Below the pieces are notes generated by a model that was not told where the DNA came from, did no database searches, and saw nothing but the letters and a program-made list of their open reading frames with translations. Of a stretch of DNA of 64,000 nt, positions 1-12,900 are shown in pieces. This DNA comes from Monodelphis domestica (taxonomy: Eukaryota > Chordata > Mammalia > Didelphimorphia > Didelphidae): positions 25,201,442 to 25,265,441 of the forward strand of contig NC_077230.1 in the NCBI RefSeq assembly GCF_027887165.1, in the 5' to 3' direction. How positions within the stretch are numbered: position 1 is the first letter of the stretch; every line of letters starts with the position of its first letter. Both the position numbers and the translations under genes were made by a program.

Positions 1-1190
1 TTGCTAAAGTTGATTATTTCGACTAGCTTTTTAGTTGATTCTCTAGGATTCTTTAAGTAGATCCTCATACCATCTGCAAAGAATGACAGCTTGGTCTCCT
101 CATTGTCTATTTTAATACCTTCAATTTGGTTTTCTTCTCTGATTGCTACTGCTAGTGTTTCTAGTACAATGTTAAATAATGTGATAATGGCTATCCTTGT
201 TTCACTCCTGATATTATTGGGAAGGCTTCTAATTTATCCCCATTGCAGATAATGTTTGCTGATGGGTTTAAATATATACTGTATATTATTTTTAGGAAAG
301 GTCTCTCTATTCCTATACTTTCCAGTGTTTTTTTTTTTAAACAAAACCCTTACCTTCTGTCTTGGAATCAATACTGTGTATAGGTTCTAAGGCAGAAGAG
401 GGATATGGGCTAGGCAGTGGGGGTTGTGACTTGCCCAGGGTCACACAGCTGGGAAGTGTTTGAGTTCAGATTTGAACCTAGGACCTCATGTCTCTAAGCC
501 TGGTTCTCAATCCACTGGGATACCCAGCTGCCCCCTCCAGTGTTTTCAATAGGAATGAGTGTTGTGTTTTGCCAAAGGCTTTTTCTGGATCTATTGAGAT
601 AATCATGTGATTTCTGTTGGTTTGGTTGTTGATATGGTCAATTATGTGGGTCGTTTTCCTGTTATTAAACCATCCTTGCATTCCTGGTATAAATCATACT
701 TGACCATAGTGAATAACCCTCGTGATCACTTGCTGGAGTCTTTTTGCTAGTATTCTATTTAAGATTTTTGCATCTATATTCATTAAGGATATTGGTCTGT
801 AGTTATTTCCCCGTTTTTGATCTGCCTGGCTTTGGAATCAGTATGTTTGTTTCATAAAAGGAATTTGATAGAATTCCTTCTTTGCTTATTATTTAAAATA
901 GTTTGTATAGCATTGGGGTTAATTGTTCTTTAAATGTTTGATAGAATTCACTGGCTCTGGGGATTTTTTCTTAGGGAGTTCTTTGATGGCTTGCTCAATT
1001 TCTATTTCTGATATGGGATTATTTAAATATTCTATTTCTTCTGTTAGTCTAGGCAATTTATATTTTTGTAAATAATTATCCATATTACCTAGATTGCCAT
1101 ATTTATTGACATATAATTGGGCATAATAGTTTTTAATGATTAGATAACATGTAAAGCATTTTGCAAAATCTATATTGCTATACAAATTCT
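1..1190 (-). mobile_element. L1 LINE, antisense ORF2 reverse-transcriptase fragment
   Basis: Read on the minus strand, bases 1185-919 give [19 protein letters not shown] followed by [14 protein letters not shown], and bases 681-540 give [15 protein letters not shown] and MIISID, both hallmarks of L1 ORF2. The part between them (about 850-950) is rearranged and the RT core is shortened. A SINE splits it at 332-535. The element continues past base 1 of the window. It is a dead copy. Confidence 0.93.
332..535 (-). mobile_element. tRNA-derived CORE-SINE (WSINE1/SINE1-type) inside L1
   Basis: On the minus strand it begins GGGGGCAGCTGGGTATCCC, has a B-box-like GGTTCAAAT-type segment, the CORE (CTGTGTGACCCTGGGCAAG-like) and a 3' tail ending in an A-run. 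The 11-bp direct repeat TCCAGTGTTTT at 321-331 and 536-546 is its target duplication. Confidence 0.93.
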
Positions 1191-1195
1191 CTTAC

Positions 1196-2774
1196 TCCAC
1201 AAAAATTGTGTACTTTTGTAAAAAATTGGGACAGTTTTGAAATAGATGTTTCAAAAAAACAGCCCTTTAAAAATATTGGCTCCCTAACGGGTACATAATT
1301 TATAACTGAGGATGGTTATACTTTCTAATTATTTGTATATAGTATTACAGTGCAAAAAGTAGGGTTAGGTGTCACAAGACCAAGATTTATGATTTGGCTA
1401 TGCTTTTTACTTTTTAAATTTATTTACTCACTTAATGACCTTGGACAAGTACTTTGTAAACCCATATTGTAAGCCTTGGTTTCCTTCTCTGTAAATAAGG
1501 CTATGGCTTATAAGGAACTAATGAGAATATTTATGTAAAAGTATAAAATTCTGTAACTTTTCATGAAGAGATACAGGTAATAAATTCTTAGGTTGGCTTA
1601 GAAACCCACCTCTTTATTTACTAATTATAGGCTGCTCAGAAATAACAATTTCATCTTTCCCTAGGTTGTGAGGATATTATTGGCCATCTTTTTCATTTAT
1701 GTAGGAACTGAGCCCCCATGAGTTCTACACATTTACCATCACTGAAACTCATTTAAACTAAAATGTTCCTTTAATCAAGTGTAAGAAATTCATACTTTAG
1801 TATAACTGTGCAAAGTATTATCTGGATGTTAGAATAGTTGAATAATACATCTTTGTCCATAGACTGGATAAACTTTATCCACATGATGAGAAAGAGGGAA
1901 GGGGACCCTGCAATTCATTCTACCAAAATTGTTCACATTCATTTCACAGGATTTTGAGGTGGTGATTTAAAATCATTTTGGCAACTCTTTTTCTTCATAC
2001 AAAAACATCTGCTTAACAAAGGTCTCCAAAGTTTTCAAACTACTTACTGAGAAATCAAACCTTCCATAGTTAGGCTTCATGTTTTGAGAGAGGGTGCGTG
2101 TAAGTTGGGGAATAAAGTCGGGAAGTAGCAAAGTAAATAAAAGTAAAACAAAACAAAACACAAATATATCCATAATGGCTCCATTTATTAACACATGTAT
2201 CACAAATGTTCACAATATCAATGCATTCTTGGCATGCTAGACAGAGGCATTATTTAAAAATTTATATTTCTTAAAGGTTTTGAATTTTTTGCTCCTCCCA
2301 TTATACTCATTTTTAATCAATTTGATGATATTCTTGACAACTGTAACATCAATGCATGAAAGAAATATAATTATAGAAAGAAAAAAAGTCAAAGTACAGC
2401 ACAATCAGTATTAGTTTATATTATCATCAGGGAAAAAAGAGGTGACATTATTGCCTTCATAGTGAGCAATAACAGATTTATAACAGTACTACACAGGTTC
2501 AAAGTTAGAGGCAAAAATTCACTTAACAGTCTATATACATACTAGGCATACAACAGAGTAATAATCAAAGATATCATCTAAAAATCAAGAAAAACAATTT
2601 CCTTCAAGCATGACATTTTCAAAAATTTCCCTCTGAGTATCTTCATGGTCAATTACTGGCATTTCTTTCTAGGATAAGGATAGTTTGAGGAGAGGGAGGA
2701 AAAGTCCTTAGTAAAGCAGTCAGTGAAACAAAAAACAAAGATTAAACCAAGAGATATATTTCATATACTTGTTT
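1196..2774. other. Gene-free sequence downstream of TSPAN7
   Basis: AT-rich, no gene. A weak MIR-like stretch (about 1430-1560, plus strand, with a degraded CORE 'ttggacaagtac...ctctgtaaa') is the only repeat I recognise. The short minus-strand frame at 1973-2203 has no family resemblance. Confidence 0.5.
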
Positions 2775-2792
2775 AGATGAACATGTGCAACA

Positions 2793-2798
2793 TTTATT
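2793..2798 (-). promoter_or_regulatory. TSPAN7: Candidate poly(A) signal AATAAA for TSPAN7
   Basis: The hexamer AATAAA is on the minus strand about 1,045 nt after the stop codon. The minus strand 30-70 nt further on is T- and G-rich (around 2715-2745), as expected for a downstream element. Another AATAAA lies near 2188-2183 and could serve a longer form. Confidence 0.5.
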
Positions 2799-3062
2799 CA
2801 TCGGTGGAAGGCTAGAGATGCCCTCCAGTCACTACATGCAGAGTCTGATCAACGCTGTTAATGGATTACCTTTAACTTACAAGGCGACTACAGTATGGCC
2901 AAGGGCACAGCCATAGCGCCATCGTATGCAGAGCCTGTGAAGATGGAGTGTTGTACAGCACTAGATGTACAATGATTGGGCTACTCTCTGTGGCACAGCA
3001 GTACTTCACAGAATGGAACTCTAGGCATGGGACGATTTGACAAGTGGAGCTGAGACTGTGTT

Positions 3063-3141
3063 TGTTGGCGTGCGAGTGTACATGAGTGTACACGAGTGTG
3101 TGTGTGTGTGTGTGTGAGTGTGTGTAGTGTGTGTAGTGTGC
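3063..3141. repeat. (TG)n/(CA)n microsatellite in the TSPAN7 3' UTR
   Basis: An interrupted GT-rich run on the plus strand (blocks of GTGTGT separated by GAGTGT, GTAGTG) reads as CA repeats in the transcript. Length polymorphism is likely. Confidence 0.9.
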
Positions 3142-3841
3142 TCTAATATTCCTTGAAACTTTTCCTAGACTGTGGCAACTTCCAATTTGGAAACAGGCTT
3201 CTTCTTTCCCCAGCATCCCTGAAAGACTAAGGAAGAAAACCAACGAATGAGTTCATTCGGTCTGGCAGTAACGCCGAATCGTGGCTCTGTGTCATGAGCT
3301 GTTTGATGGCAATCAAGCACAGCCCCACTTCCATTTTCTCTCTTCAGCGCCCGGCACTCACAACTCTCCCGGTCACTTCACTGCCTTCCCTGCCTCTTCT
3401 CCATCCACTCCGTTTGGCCATTATGTGCGCACATTCTCTCCTTCTCCCCTGCCCCTCTCTCCCCTCCCCGTTTCTGTACATGTGTATCCCCAGCACTTAG
3501 CACAACGCCCGTCACACAGGAAGTGCTTACTAATAGCTGGATCTATTCATCAGCATAAGGCCTGACAAAAGTAGCCATTTAAGGAATACGTTTGTCTAAA
3601 CATGGACTGAGTAAAGGAAAACATTTACGAAATATCCGTGATAGCCTTCCCTCCCAATGCTGCCTTCATGGCATCAAAACTGGGATGAAGGCCACTCCCT
3701 ATTGTCGACCCTCCACTTGGCAGTCTGATATCTGCCTCTTAACTGAACCTCGAGGGCAATGGCTATCGGGCACATACATATATGTAGAGGAGTATCTTTA
3801 CCCACAAATAAAAATAAATATAAATAAAACTTGCCTTCTCA

Positions 3842-3910
3842 TTACACCATCTCATATTGATTGGCAGTGATAAACCGGGACAGACAGCAGGCCAACAGCA
3901 TACCAATCAG
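3842..3910 (-). CDS. TSPAN7: TSPAN7 exon 7 coding part (residues 228-249 and stop)
   Basis: The acceptor CTACAATAG is followed by CTG. The exon encodes the end of TM4 (LIGMLLACCLS) and the cytoplasmic tail RFITANQYEMV, then TAA. The juxtamembrane CC pair is a likely palmitoylation site. The tail ends in a hydrophobic residue; the family member is known to bind the PDZ protein PICK1 through its C-terminus. Confidence 0.97.
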   Translation of the reverse strand: MIGMLLACCLSRFITANQYEMV

Positions 3911-6900
3911 CTATTGTAGGGAAGAAAAATGCAAAAGAATCAAGACACTCAAATAGATTTCTTCCATGTCCTTTAAAAGATTCTGGCCTATAGACACCAT
4001 TGCCACTTTACTTTGGATACTCCCTTCTCTGGCTTGTTTTTCAAAAAAAAGGAAACAGGTACAATAATGGGAGGTTATAGCAAATACTTTGATTTCACGG
4101 TCACTGATGCTCCTAAATGTAAATGAAATCAGAGCATCTGAAATTTTGGATGTGATTTCTAGCTTAGTTCTCGAAAGAAAATTTAAAAATACTCAAGTAC
4201 AATCCTGACTCATAAAAATATTAAGACATGTTAATAAATTATAAATTAAGATAGAATAAAATAAAACATGTCATGTGCTAATATTGCTTCAGTAGGAGAA
4301 ATAGGTCCTTTATTCATGCTCTGGCACGGATGAATCGGATAAAAAACTGGTGACACCAAGAATTCTTGGGCAAATTTTGATTTGTTATCTCTGGAAAAGC
4401 AAAATCCTTACAGTGGCAGCACAATGATAACATTGTAATATAATGTTTCTTCCTCAAAGCCCATTCCTCTTTTTCTGCCAAGCAAACACCTACTGTTTAA
4501 ACAATTTAACCACATTTATTATTTCATTTTATGTTTAATGACAGTTCTTGGCTTCAGCTGCCACTCATAATATTCTATAAAATTGGGTAACTGTAATTCA
4601 GAGAGAATGTTGTACAGTGTTTCACATATTCATCCTCCTGCCACTTACTGGTCTTAGTGATGATCAGGCATCATACAATCAAGATGACCTGGATCAGTGG
4701 AATTAAAATTTAACAGAAAAGGAGATTTGGAAATTGCATATTGACTTAGAAAAACACAAATTAACATTATTTATGTTGCATTCTATTTTTATTTATTTTG
4801 TTAAGCATTTTCCAATTATATTTTTCTCTTCTTGAGGGGTGGCACTAAGCAGAGGAAGCCTGTCACCTCTGGCCTTGATTGGCCCAGTTTGGTTACACAA
4901 ATGCAACCTGAAGGGAAGGGGAGTGGGGGGCAGTGAAAAGGAGAAGAATGGGAAAGAGATATTATATTTCAAGGGATCTGAATCTTATACTTCCTTTACT
5001 TATGATTAGCACATTTATTCTTGAATGGTCAGTCTCTCTAGGTCTTTGGATCCAAACCTGTACCTCTCTGCAGCATCCCCAATAAGTATAGGGTCACAAA
5101 CAAAATGAGAAAAAGAGCACCAATAACAGAATTAATTGCTACAGACTAAAAAAATATGTGTTGAGGAAAGGGTGGAAGAGCAAAGCTCAGTTATTCTAAA
5201 GAACAGAGGAGTTAATAGACTGAGTAATCAAAACAGGAATTGGAAGGAGAGAATTTTTAGGGGAAAATATAGGAAAAGAAAAGGATTTTAAAGTAACGAA
5301 GAAGCAATATATAAAAGTCTATCCCTTTGAATGTGTTTTATACTTACATCCTTTTCTTCTTAATCTTCATTTATCTTGCCTGAGCCTCTTAATTCCTTTT
5401 ATCTTGCCCCAACCAAAACTGCTTCCTACATTATTAACCAGTTCTGCCTCCCCCTTTAACAAGAATATAATTCTGTCAACCAAAGAATCTCCTCGTCTCT
5501 CTTATACATCTATCTACACTTATGACCAGAGCTCCATTGGTATGGGGTTCTCAATGTCCCATTTCTGTATGATGGGTGAAGCAGAGTTAATGAAAGCAAG
5601 AGGTGTAGAGATCTGGTTTCTAGTTTGTTTAGGGGGCTTCTGGCTAGGCTAGAAAAGTCTAGAAAGAAACTCCAGAAAGACTGGGGGGGGGGCTGGCCTG
5701 ATAAAGACCACTAGCCCCTCTCATACTTTTTTCCTATTAAGTCAGTTTTTTTCCCCATAGTGACACAATGAGAGGGTGGCATCATTCATCTTCTCTCTCC
5801 GAACTAGAAGATAGAAGCCCTTGAAGAGATCCACAAGACCAGATTTCTCTTTCTTCTTTCCTGCTCTTATCAACTCCATCCCACCTATCATGCAAGGATG
5901 ACACAGATCACTCCTGCTGAAGAGAGTTGGTTTTAAGAGACTTGGGTTACAAACTTATTCTCCAAAAACCCATTTCTATCTTAATGATTTCTGCTCTTGG
6001 AATCACTACTGCAAGACATGCTACTTCAAAAAAAATATGTTTGCTTTATAGGCTATCACCTCCCTGTAATGATCTAGATTCTATCTTGCCACTGAATTTC
6101 AAGAGATTATATGCTACTTAATTTTTTAAACCCATACCTTCCATCTTGGAGCCAATTAATACTGTGTATTGATTCCAAGGCAGAAGAGTGGTAAGAGCTA
6201 GGCAATGGGGGTTAAGTGACTTTCCCAGGGTCACACAGCTGGGAAGTGTCTGAGGCCAGATTTTAACCTAGGACCTCCCGTCTGTAGGCCTGACTCTCAA
6301 TCTACTGAGCCACCCAGCTGCCCCTAAGCTATTTAATTTTTGACAAAAGGTTTATAGAGATTTTTTAAAATTGTTTTTCTTAAAAGCCCCCAATCTTTTC
6401 TTCACCAGATATATCTTCTGACATTTGCTTCCTTTTCTCTCTGTCATCACATATGTTTGCATACTCATAATATAATCCTTTAACTTCATGTTTTGTAGTT
6501 TTTAGACATTTAGCATGAAAAATATTTTAGCACACAAGTCCTTGAATATTATGTTAAATATTCTTGATATGCAAATCCATGGCCTTCAGGGAAATACACA
6601 ATTCTGCTTTTTTTTTTTTTTAGAAAAGTAGGAGACATCTAGCTCTTAAGTATTGAACCTAGTAACTTTATCGTTGAAACCATAACTACAAAACAGGCAG
6701 GAAAATGCTTTTCATTCGAAATTCATTTCTGCTCTTTGTTTTTGAAGCATAAACATTCTCATCTGCCTAGAAGAAAACAATCTGATTATTTTATATCTTC
6801 CGGTAAAAAGAATTTTGCTTTCCCAAAAACTGTACTAAAATTGAAGCTTATTCAAATCACATGAAACTATGTGAGCTTGCTTTAGCATTGGATTTTATTT

Positions 6901-9900
6901 TAGACAACAAAAGTTGAGATTCACTATTTTGAAGACCTTAGAGGGATATTTTATCTCTAGCTGATCTTTTTGTACTGGAAGAATGACATAGCAAAAAAAA
7001 AAAAAAAAGCCTGGACTTGGTAGTTAGGAGATCTAGATTCAAATCCCAGCTCCCAAACTTATTGTTATCACTTATTAGCTGTAATGATGAACAAGTCAAT
7101 TACTAACCTCTGAAACTCAATTGCCTCCTCTTATAAAATGGAGATTTTCAATACTACCAGAAACAAGTTCTAGCAACTCATTCACACAGCTTTGAATAAT
7201 AATTATTATTCCTACAAGTGGAGACATTTGATTTCTATCAAATCAGTATTTCTTCTCTCTAGTTGAGAAATAATTGTGTTCCCAATGTTCCTTACTTATC
7301 AAAGTAGGATAAAGGAGGAGATGTTGCTGTTCAAGGTATTTTATGATAAAAAATTAACACCAAATATTTTATCTTCATAAAAATAAAGTCATGTTCCATA
7401 CACGAAGGCAGACTGTATCTGTCCTTTCACTTAACCCAGGTCAATAAACAACGCATGACTGCCAGACTTTATTAACCTGAATACAGGAAATTCCATCCAT
7501 CTTTATTCAGATTAGACAAGTATCTGATTAACTGGCACACACAGAATGCATTTCTATTTTACAAACTGGGAGATGGCCCCTGTGACTGCTGTATATCATT
7601 GCTCTTCTTTATTTAGAACCATATAATATAGCCTAAATCTACCAAAGTACTCTAATCTTTTTCCTTAAAGTTCCCATTGACATACTATTGCCAAGACTGC
7701 AAAATAAAACAATAGCTCTACTTGAAAATAAGGAAATACAAAAGACAAGAAGGAGCCTGTTCTATGCTGTAAAACCAAAGCCCCTTGACCATCTAGATTT
7801 CTTGGGGACCCTGACCCGAACAATTTAGTTAGGGAGATTCATGTCATTATTTATATTTAGTTGAACAAGGACTTTGTAATTAGTAACAACTGAATGACCA
7901 ACAAAACAATACTATAATACAAAACAATACTATAACATCAGCCTTGTCCACATCTTTGCCTTTCTTCTCATCAGTAATTTCTCTGGGGAACTATGCACCT
8001 TTAAGATTTTATTTTGCAAGTAGGAAATGGAAGAGGAAAGAGCTTTTTCACATCAAAGGAAGCCTGTTGACACTAGTCCTTAGGGAACAAGCTCTAGGTT
8101 CACCTCTAGCCCCAGCTATAACACTGTTTAGAACCACCCAGGGGCACTCGTTTCAGCACAGGAGCAATGAAAATGACTGGTAACCAATCAACATAGAGAG
8201 GGTTAAGAAAGCAGGCAAGAGTGAAGGCTATAGACCAGAGGGAGAAGAGTCATGGCATAAACCCAACCAGCAAAGACCCTCAGATGGCAAGAAAGCTTCT
8301 AATTTCCTCCTGGTGAATGCTTCTATTCTCCAGGTGCAGTAAGGTGATTTGAGGTGAGCCCTGGGTCCAGGACAGGCACCTTTTGAAAGAATGCAAGACT
8401 CCAAAACTTAGCTTAAAATAAAAAGGGAAATTTATTAATCTAGAGAGTAATGTTGAAATGTTGGGACAGGCTCAAGAGTGGGCAATGCCTCCTTGGAGCA
8501 TGGAGTCTGCGCCACTTTAACATATGTGACCAAAGCTCACAATTCCAGATAATGGAACATTTTAGTTTGGCCACATACTTAGCATGTTTATTTTACATCA
8601 GTCCCATTTGAGTGATCCATCTTGGCTGCGCTGGGCAATGGGCACCACTGTTGCTGTAGTCCGCACATCAGAATTCTCTGAAGGAGGGGGAAGGTGAAAT
8701 CATTTCAGAGGACACCAAATCCCAGTGTTGATATCGGTAATAGGAAGCTGTAAACACTGCCAGAGTGTTACTGAGAAAACAAGGAGATCATCCTCCTTTC
8801 TCTGTCCAAGTTTATGAAGGTCTCTCCTATATTTGATGGCTTCTGCACACCTCAAAGTGTCCTCACTTATAAAACGCAGACTGCAGCTCTTGCACACCTA
8901 CTTCACAGGGTTGTTCTGAGGACCACTTTGTACACATCAATAAGTAAATATATATAAATGCTTTAAGGTTTACAGAGAGCTGCTATCTTTTATTCATCCC
9001 TGGCATGTGAGTTCTACTGGCTTAGTTATGGCAGAAACTCTTCCCAATGACTGGCTAAAAAGTGAGGACTGTATCCCAACTTTCTCTTTTCTCGGTACTA
9101 CGGAGAAGTATCCAGAATGAAGACCTGTGGTGGTCTAATTCCTTTCCCAATCAGTGCCTCCTGAAAAGTAAGTGCCAGGTGAATTTTAAGCATTTATATT
9201 GCTTATATGGGTCTGGAAGGGAAGGGGGTAGGCGCTGGTAAACAAACATTCAGTGACTTAGCTGAATACTTCAAGTTTACTACATATAGCATGGCTGCTC
9301 CAGAAGACCTCAGGTAACATTAATGGAAGTAGCGTCCAAAATAAGGGACATGATAGTCCCACTTGACTGCCTGGTTAGAGCATATTTGGAGTACTGGGTT
9401 CTGGGTATTACATTTTAGAAAGGACAGTCAAGCTGACATATATTAATAGCATGACAGTTAGATAAAGGGAACACTGAATGAAGGAACTAGAGACATTTAG
9501 CTTGAGGAAGAGAAAGGGGGAAAAAAGCTCGTTGGGGAGAGAAAGGATGAGACATATTGGTTTCAAGTATCTTGTAGTTTGGCATAAGTGGGATGTTTTT
9601 GTGGCCCTAGAAGGCAGAAATAGGAAAAATGGGGAGAATAGAGGAAAGAAGATTTCAGTTTCATATATGGAAGAAAACTTCTTAAGAATAAGATTTAAAA
9701 AATGGAACAGGAATAATAGAATAATAATTATGATACATGTAAGTATATGTATATAACTATATGCATAAGTATGTATTGTATCATTATATTATATAGTGTT
9801 TATGTTATATATTTATATATACACATTAATTTATTTGATTCTCATAAGAAATCTGTGAAGTAGGTGCTATTGTTATTCTCACTTTTCAGATGGGGAAACT

Positions 9901-12900
9901 AAGATTCCAGTCATAGAGCCAGTGTGTGTCAGAGGCAGGACTTGACTATAAGTCTTCCCATAACACTGGGTCTAGCTGTCTAGCCACCAACCTATACTGT
10001 TTCTCTGGTTATTCATCAGGGCAAATTAAACAAAATAGACATTTTTTTCCTAGGGAAAAAAGCTCCCTGGTACTAAATACCTATTCAAATCTGCCCTTCC
10101 TGAATAATACAGCATGACACTACCAGTATGCTAAACATTAGCTCTTTTTCAATAATCCAGAGAGGGCTGCATTTCAAGGACCATTCAGTGAACCCTACCT
10201 ATTGGCATCACCCATAGTATTCAGGATCCACTTTAGAAGATTGTGCCACCCTAGTAGACAAGATGTTACTGAAGTTCTGTACTGTAAGTACACTACAACT
10301 TACAATAACCCTATGATAGAGCAGAAAGGGCTAGAATTAGGAGATCCCTGACTTGTAACCCACCTATAATACTTATGAGATATCACATCAGAAATGCTAG
10401 GAGCATTTAATTCACTTTTGTTTCTGATCACTTCTGGCTTCTCTGTGATTTCCTACTAATGCTTAATGTATGTTAAAAGGCTTGGAAAACTCAACTATAA
10501 TTGTAAAATAAGGAATTCTAAAACTGCAACAAGAATACATCTGCAATAATTGAGCCTCCATTAGGTTTTTAAATGAATGCCCTTTGTTTTAAGAAATATT
10601 GGGGAGGAGGGGAGCAGCTCGTTTGCTTCCTTGAATATGTTTTACGTTTTTAGAGTTGTTTTAATCTTCTTCGATTCCTGGGGCCTGAAGTCCAAATTAA
10701 TTTACAGGACTACCTAAATGAAAAGTTGGGCTTTTTTTAGAACATGGGCACAGGAAAAATTTTACCTAACATTTCAGATGATAAAGGAAAAAAAGAAAAT
10801 AGCAACTAATACTGGGAATGAATGTGAAATGAAACTGGCCCCATTAATGGTGGAGACCTGCCACAAATACCATAGTAACAAAGGGGAGCAGGTCAACTAG
10901 CAAAAGAAGGAAAAAGCCTTTCCTAAATATGCATCAGTTATTTGATGTTTTGAGTTGTTTATGTTCTGATTAAGCCAGTGCTTTGTTAGGTTAACCTCTA
11001 TTTGACCTAATGGAAAGGCAAGTTGTTTTTCTAGAGCTAGTCATTAGTTGAACTGTAACCGATATTCCCTTGATGGAAAAACTTCATTTAAGCTGAAAAA
11101 GGAAAATCAATAAACAGATGACCTAAGGACTAATAAGCATTAAGCTCTATCCCCATTACATCAGCCTTTCCTAATGTAAAGACTGAAAGAGTGGCAAGAA
11201 AGCTGGATAAGAAATGAGGGTAAAGGAGCAGAGTAACCATCATTTAATCAACAAGTAGCTAAACCATGGAACAAATGAGCATATACCATACCTGGGAGAA
11301 TGCAATTCCAAAAGCCACTCCAGCTATGATTCCCATGTTCGTCTCCATAAAACTGGTCACCAGATCATAACAACCCTGGGGCAAAAAGAGAGATAATGTT
11401 TTTTGACACAGGGCTTATGAGATCCTGGATCTGGTTTAATTCCTGAACACTTTATGACCAATGTTCTAGTCAGTGTTTACCATTTGAAACAGTAAAGTTT
11501 TTTTTAAGAAAATAATTATCTGAACAGATCATCAAACTGAATTAAAATTAAATAATATTTTAAAACCATACTTGACAATTAATAAATCTATTTCTCTTAA
11601 AACATGAAATCTATCACTTCAGGCAGTATTCATATTAACAAACTCACAGATTCATCAAAGTATTATTTGAATATTTTGTGCCATATTTGCTAGTTTATGT
11701 GCTCTGAGTGCATCTTAAGTCATTGCTTTGAGTGTCAATTTCCTCATCAGTAAAACAAGAGGGTTAAGGAAAAGATGACCTCTACCTCTAAATCAGTGAT
11801 TCTAGGTAGTACTGTCAGGATATGAAATCAGAGATTTTGATTCCACATGTAGAGATATTTTCACTATACCATGATGTCTCTTGAGAAGTAGTTCTACACT
11901 TGATATATTTTCTATACTAGGAATCGTGCTCTGTCTCATAAACACATACACATATGCACAGACCCATATTCCAAAAATAATTGTGTACCTCTGCACAGCG
12001 ACTACAAGTAAAGAACCACAATTCTTTGTTCTTACAGTTCATTTTCTACTCATATATTCTAGAATTATATTTAAATGGTTTTTAATTTTAATTTTTAAAG
12101 AGAATTTATTTAAGTTTTATGGTCAAAGAACCCAGAATCTAAGTAATTCAGATTCCTATCTCTGGAAAATAGGTTTCTTGCACTGTTTTTTTTTTTTTGT
12201 GTGTGTGTGTGTTTTTGGCCTTTGGATACTCAGTGTATAGCATTTACTTCTCTTTGCACAAAACAGATATTTAATCAATCAATAAACATTTATTAAGTGC
12301 CTACTATGTGTCAGGTACTGGACTAATCTTACTTCCTATCTCCTGTTTTCTCCTCTTTTGTGCTTTTGGTCAGATCTTTTCCTACATAAAGAAATACACC
12401 TGTCGCCCATCTCTCCTACTGCTCAAATTCTACTCTCCGACCTTCCAAGTCAAACTCAAAAGCCATATCATATCTTTCATGAAGCCTTTATTGATCCTTC
12501 ACCCTCTCAACTCAGGAAATAGCCTTCCTTTTCCTGACTTAAAAAAAAAATATTTTTGCTACTGTTAAGAGTTTATCCCATTTCATAGTATAGTCACTCT
12601 GGTGCACCAGTTATCATGTGTAAAATCCTTCTTTATGATAGAGTATAAGGTCAATGAAAACAGCAGCAAAGATATCTTATTCATCTTTGCATTTCTACCA
12701 GGACAGAAAGTGCTCTGCTTATAGTAGACACATAATGATAAATGAATTTTAAACACTATACTAGGTACATTAAAAGCCATGAATTTATAAAAGTAGCAAT
12801 GGCAGAAAAGCTTTCTCAGTTTAAAGTGAGACATCACATTCTAGTTCTATGCTTTTCCCTCACCAATTAATTAATGTCCAACCTATAGGTAAAACTTTAA

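Larger units (their letters stand above)
2775..3841 (-). other. TSPAN7: TSPAN7 3' UTR (probable)
   Basis: The roughly 1.07 kb after the stop has no recognisable transposon and leads to an AATAAA signal, which fits the modest 3' UTR length of mammalian TSPAN7. It contains a (CA)n tract on the mRNA strand. Open frames on either strand here (for example 2872-3243 minus, 3281-3565 plus) are chance readings with no family resemblance. The 3' end is inferred, not observed. Confidence 0.6.
3911..11291 (-). other. TSPAN7: TSPAN7 intron 6
   Basis: This 7.4-kb intron holds a short L1 3'-end tag (about 4770-4830, antisense), a CORE-SINE (6126-6327), MIR pieces (7010-7230, 8840-8990, 9820-9985), an LTR-like block (about 8330-8690) and an antisense CR1/L3 piece (9330-9720). 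In 3911-4770, 4850-6110, 6350-6980, 7230-8330 and 10000-11290 I see no recognisable element. Confidence 0.8.

Noticed and set aside
2872-3243. Minus-strand open frame of 123 codons below TSPAN7
   Set aside because: It lies in the probable 3' UTR, and its middle is a translated CA/TG repeat (His-Thr run). No family resemblance.
3281-3870. Plus-strand open frames opposite TSPAN7 exon 7 and 3' UTR
   Set aside because: They are antisense shadows of the exon and UTR with no start context, domain or conservation signal.
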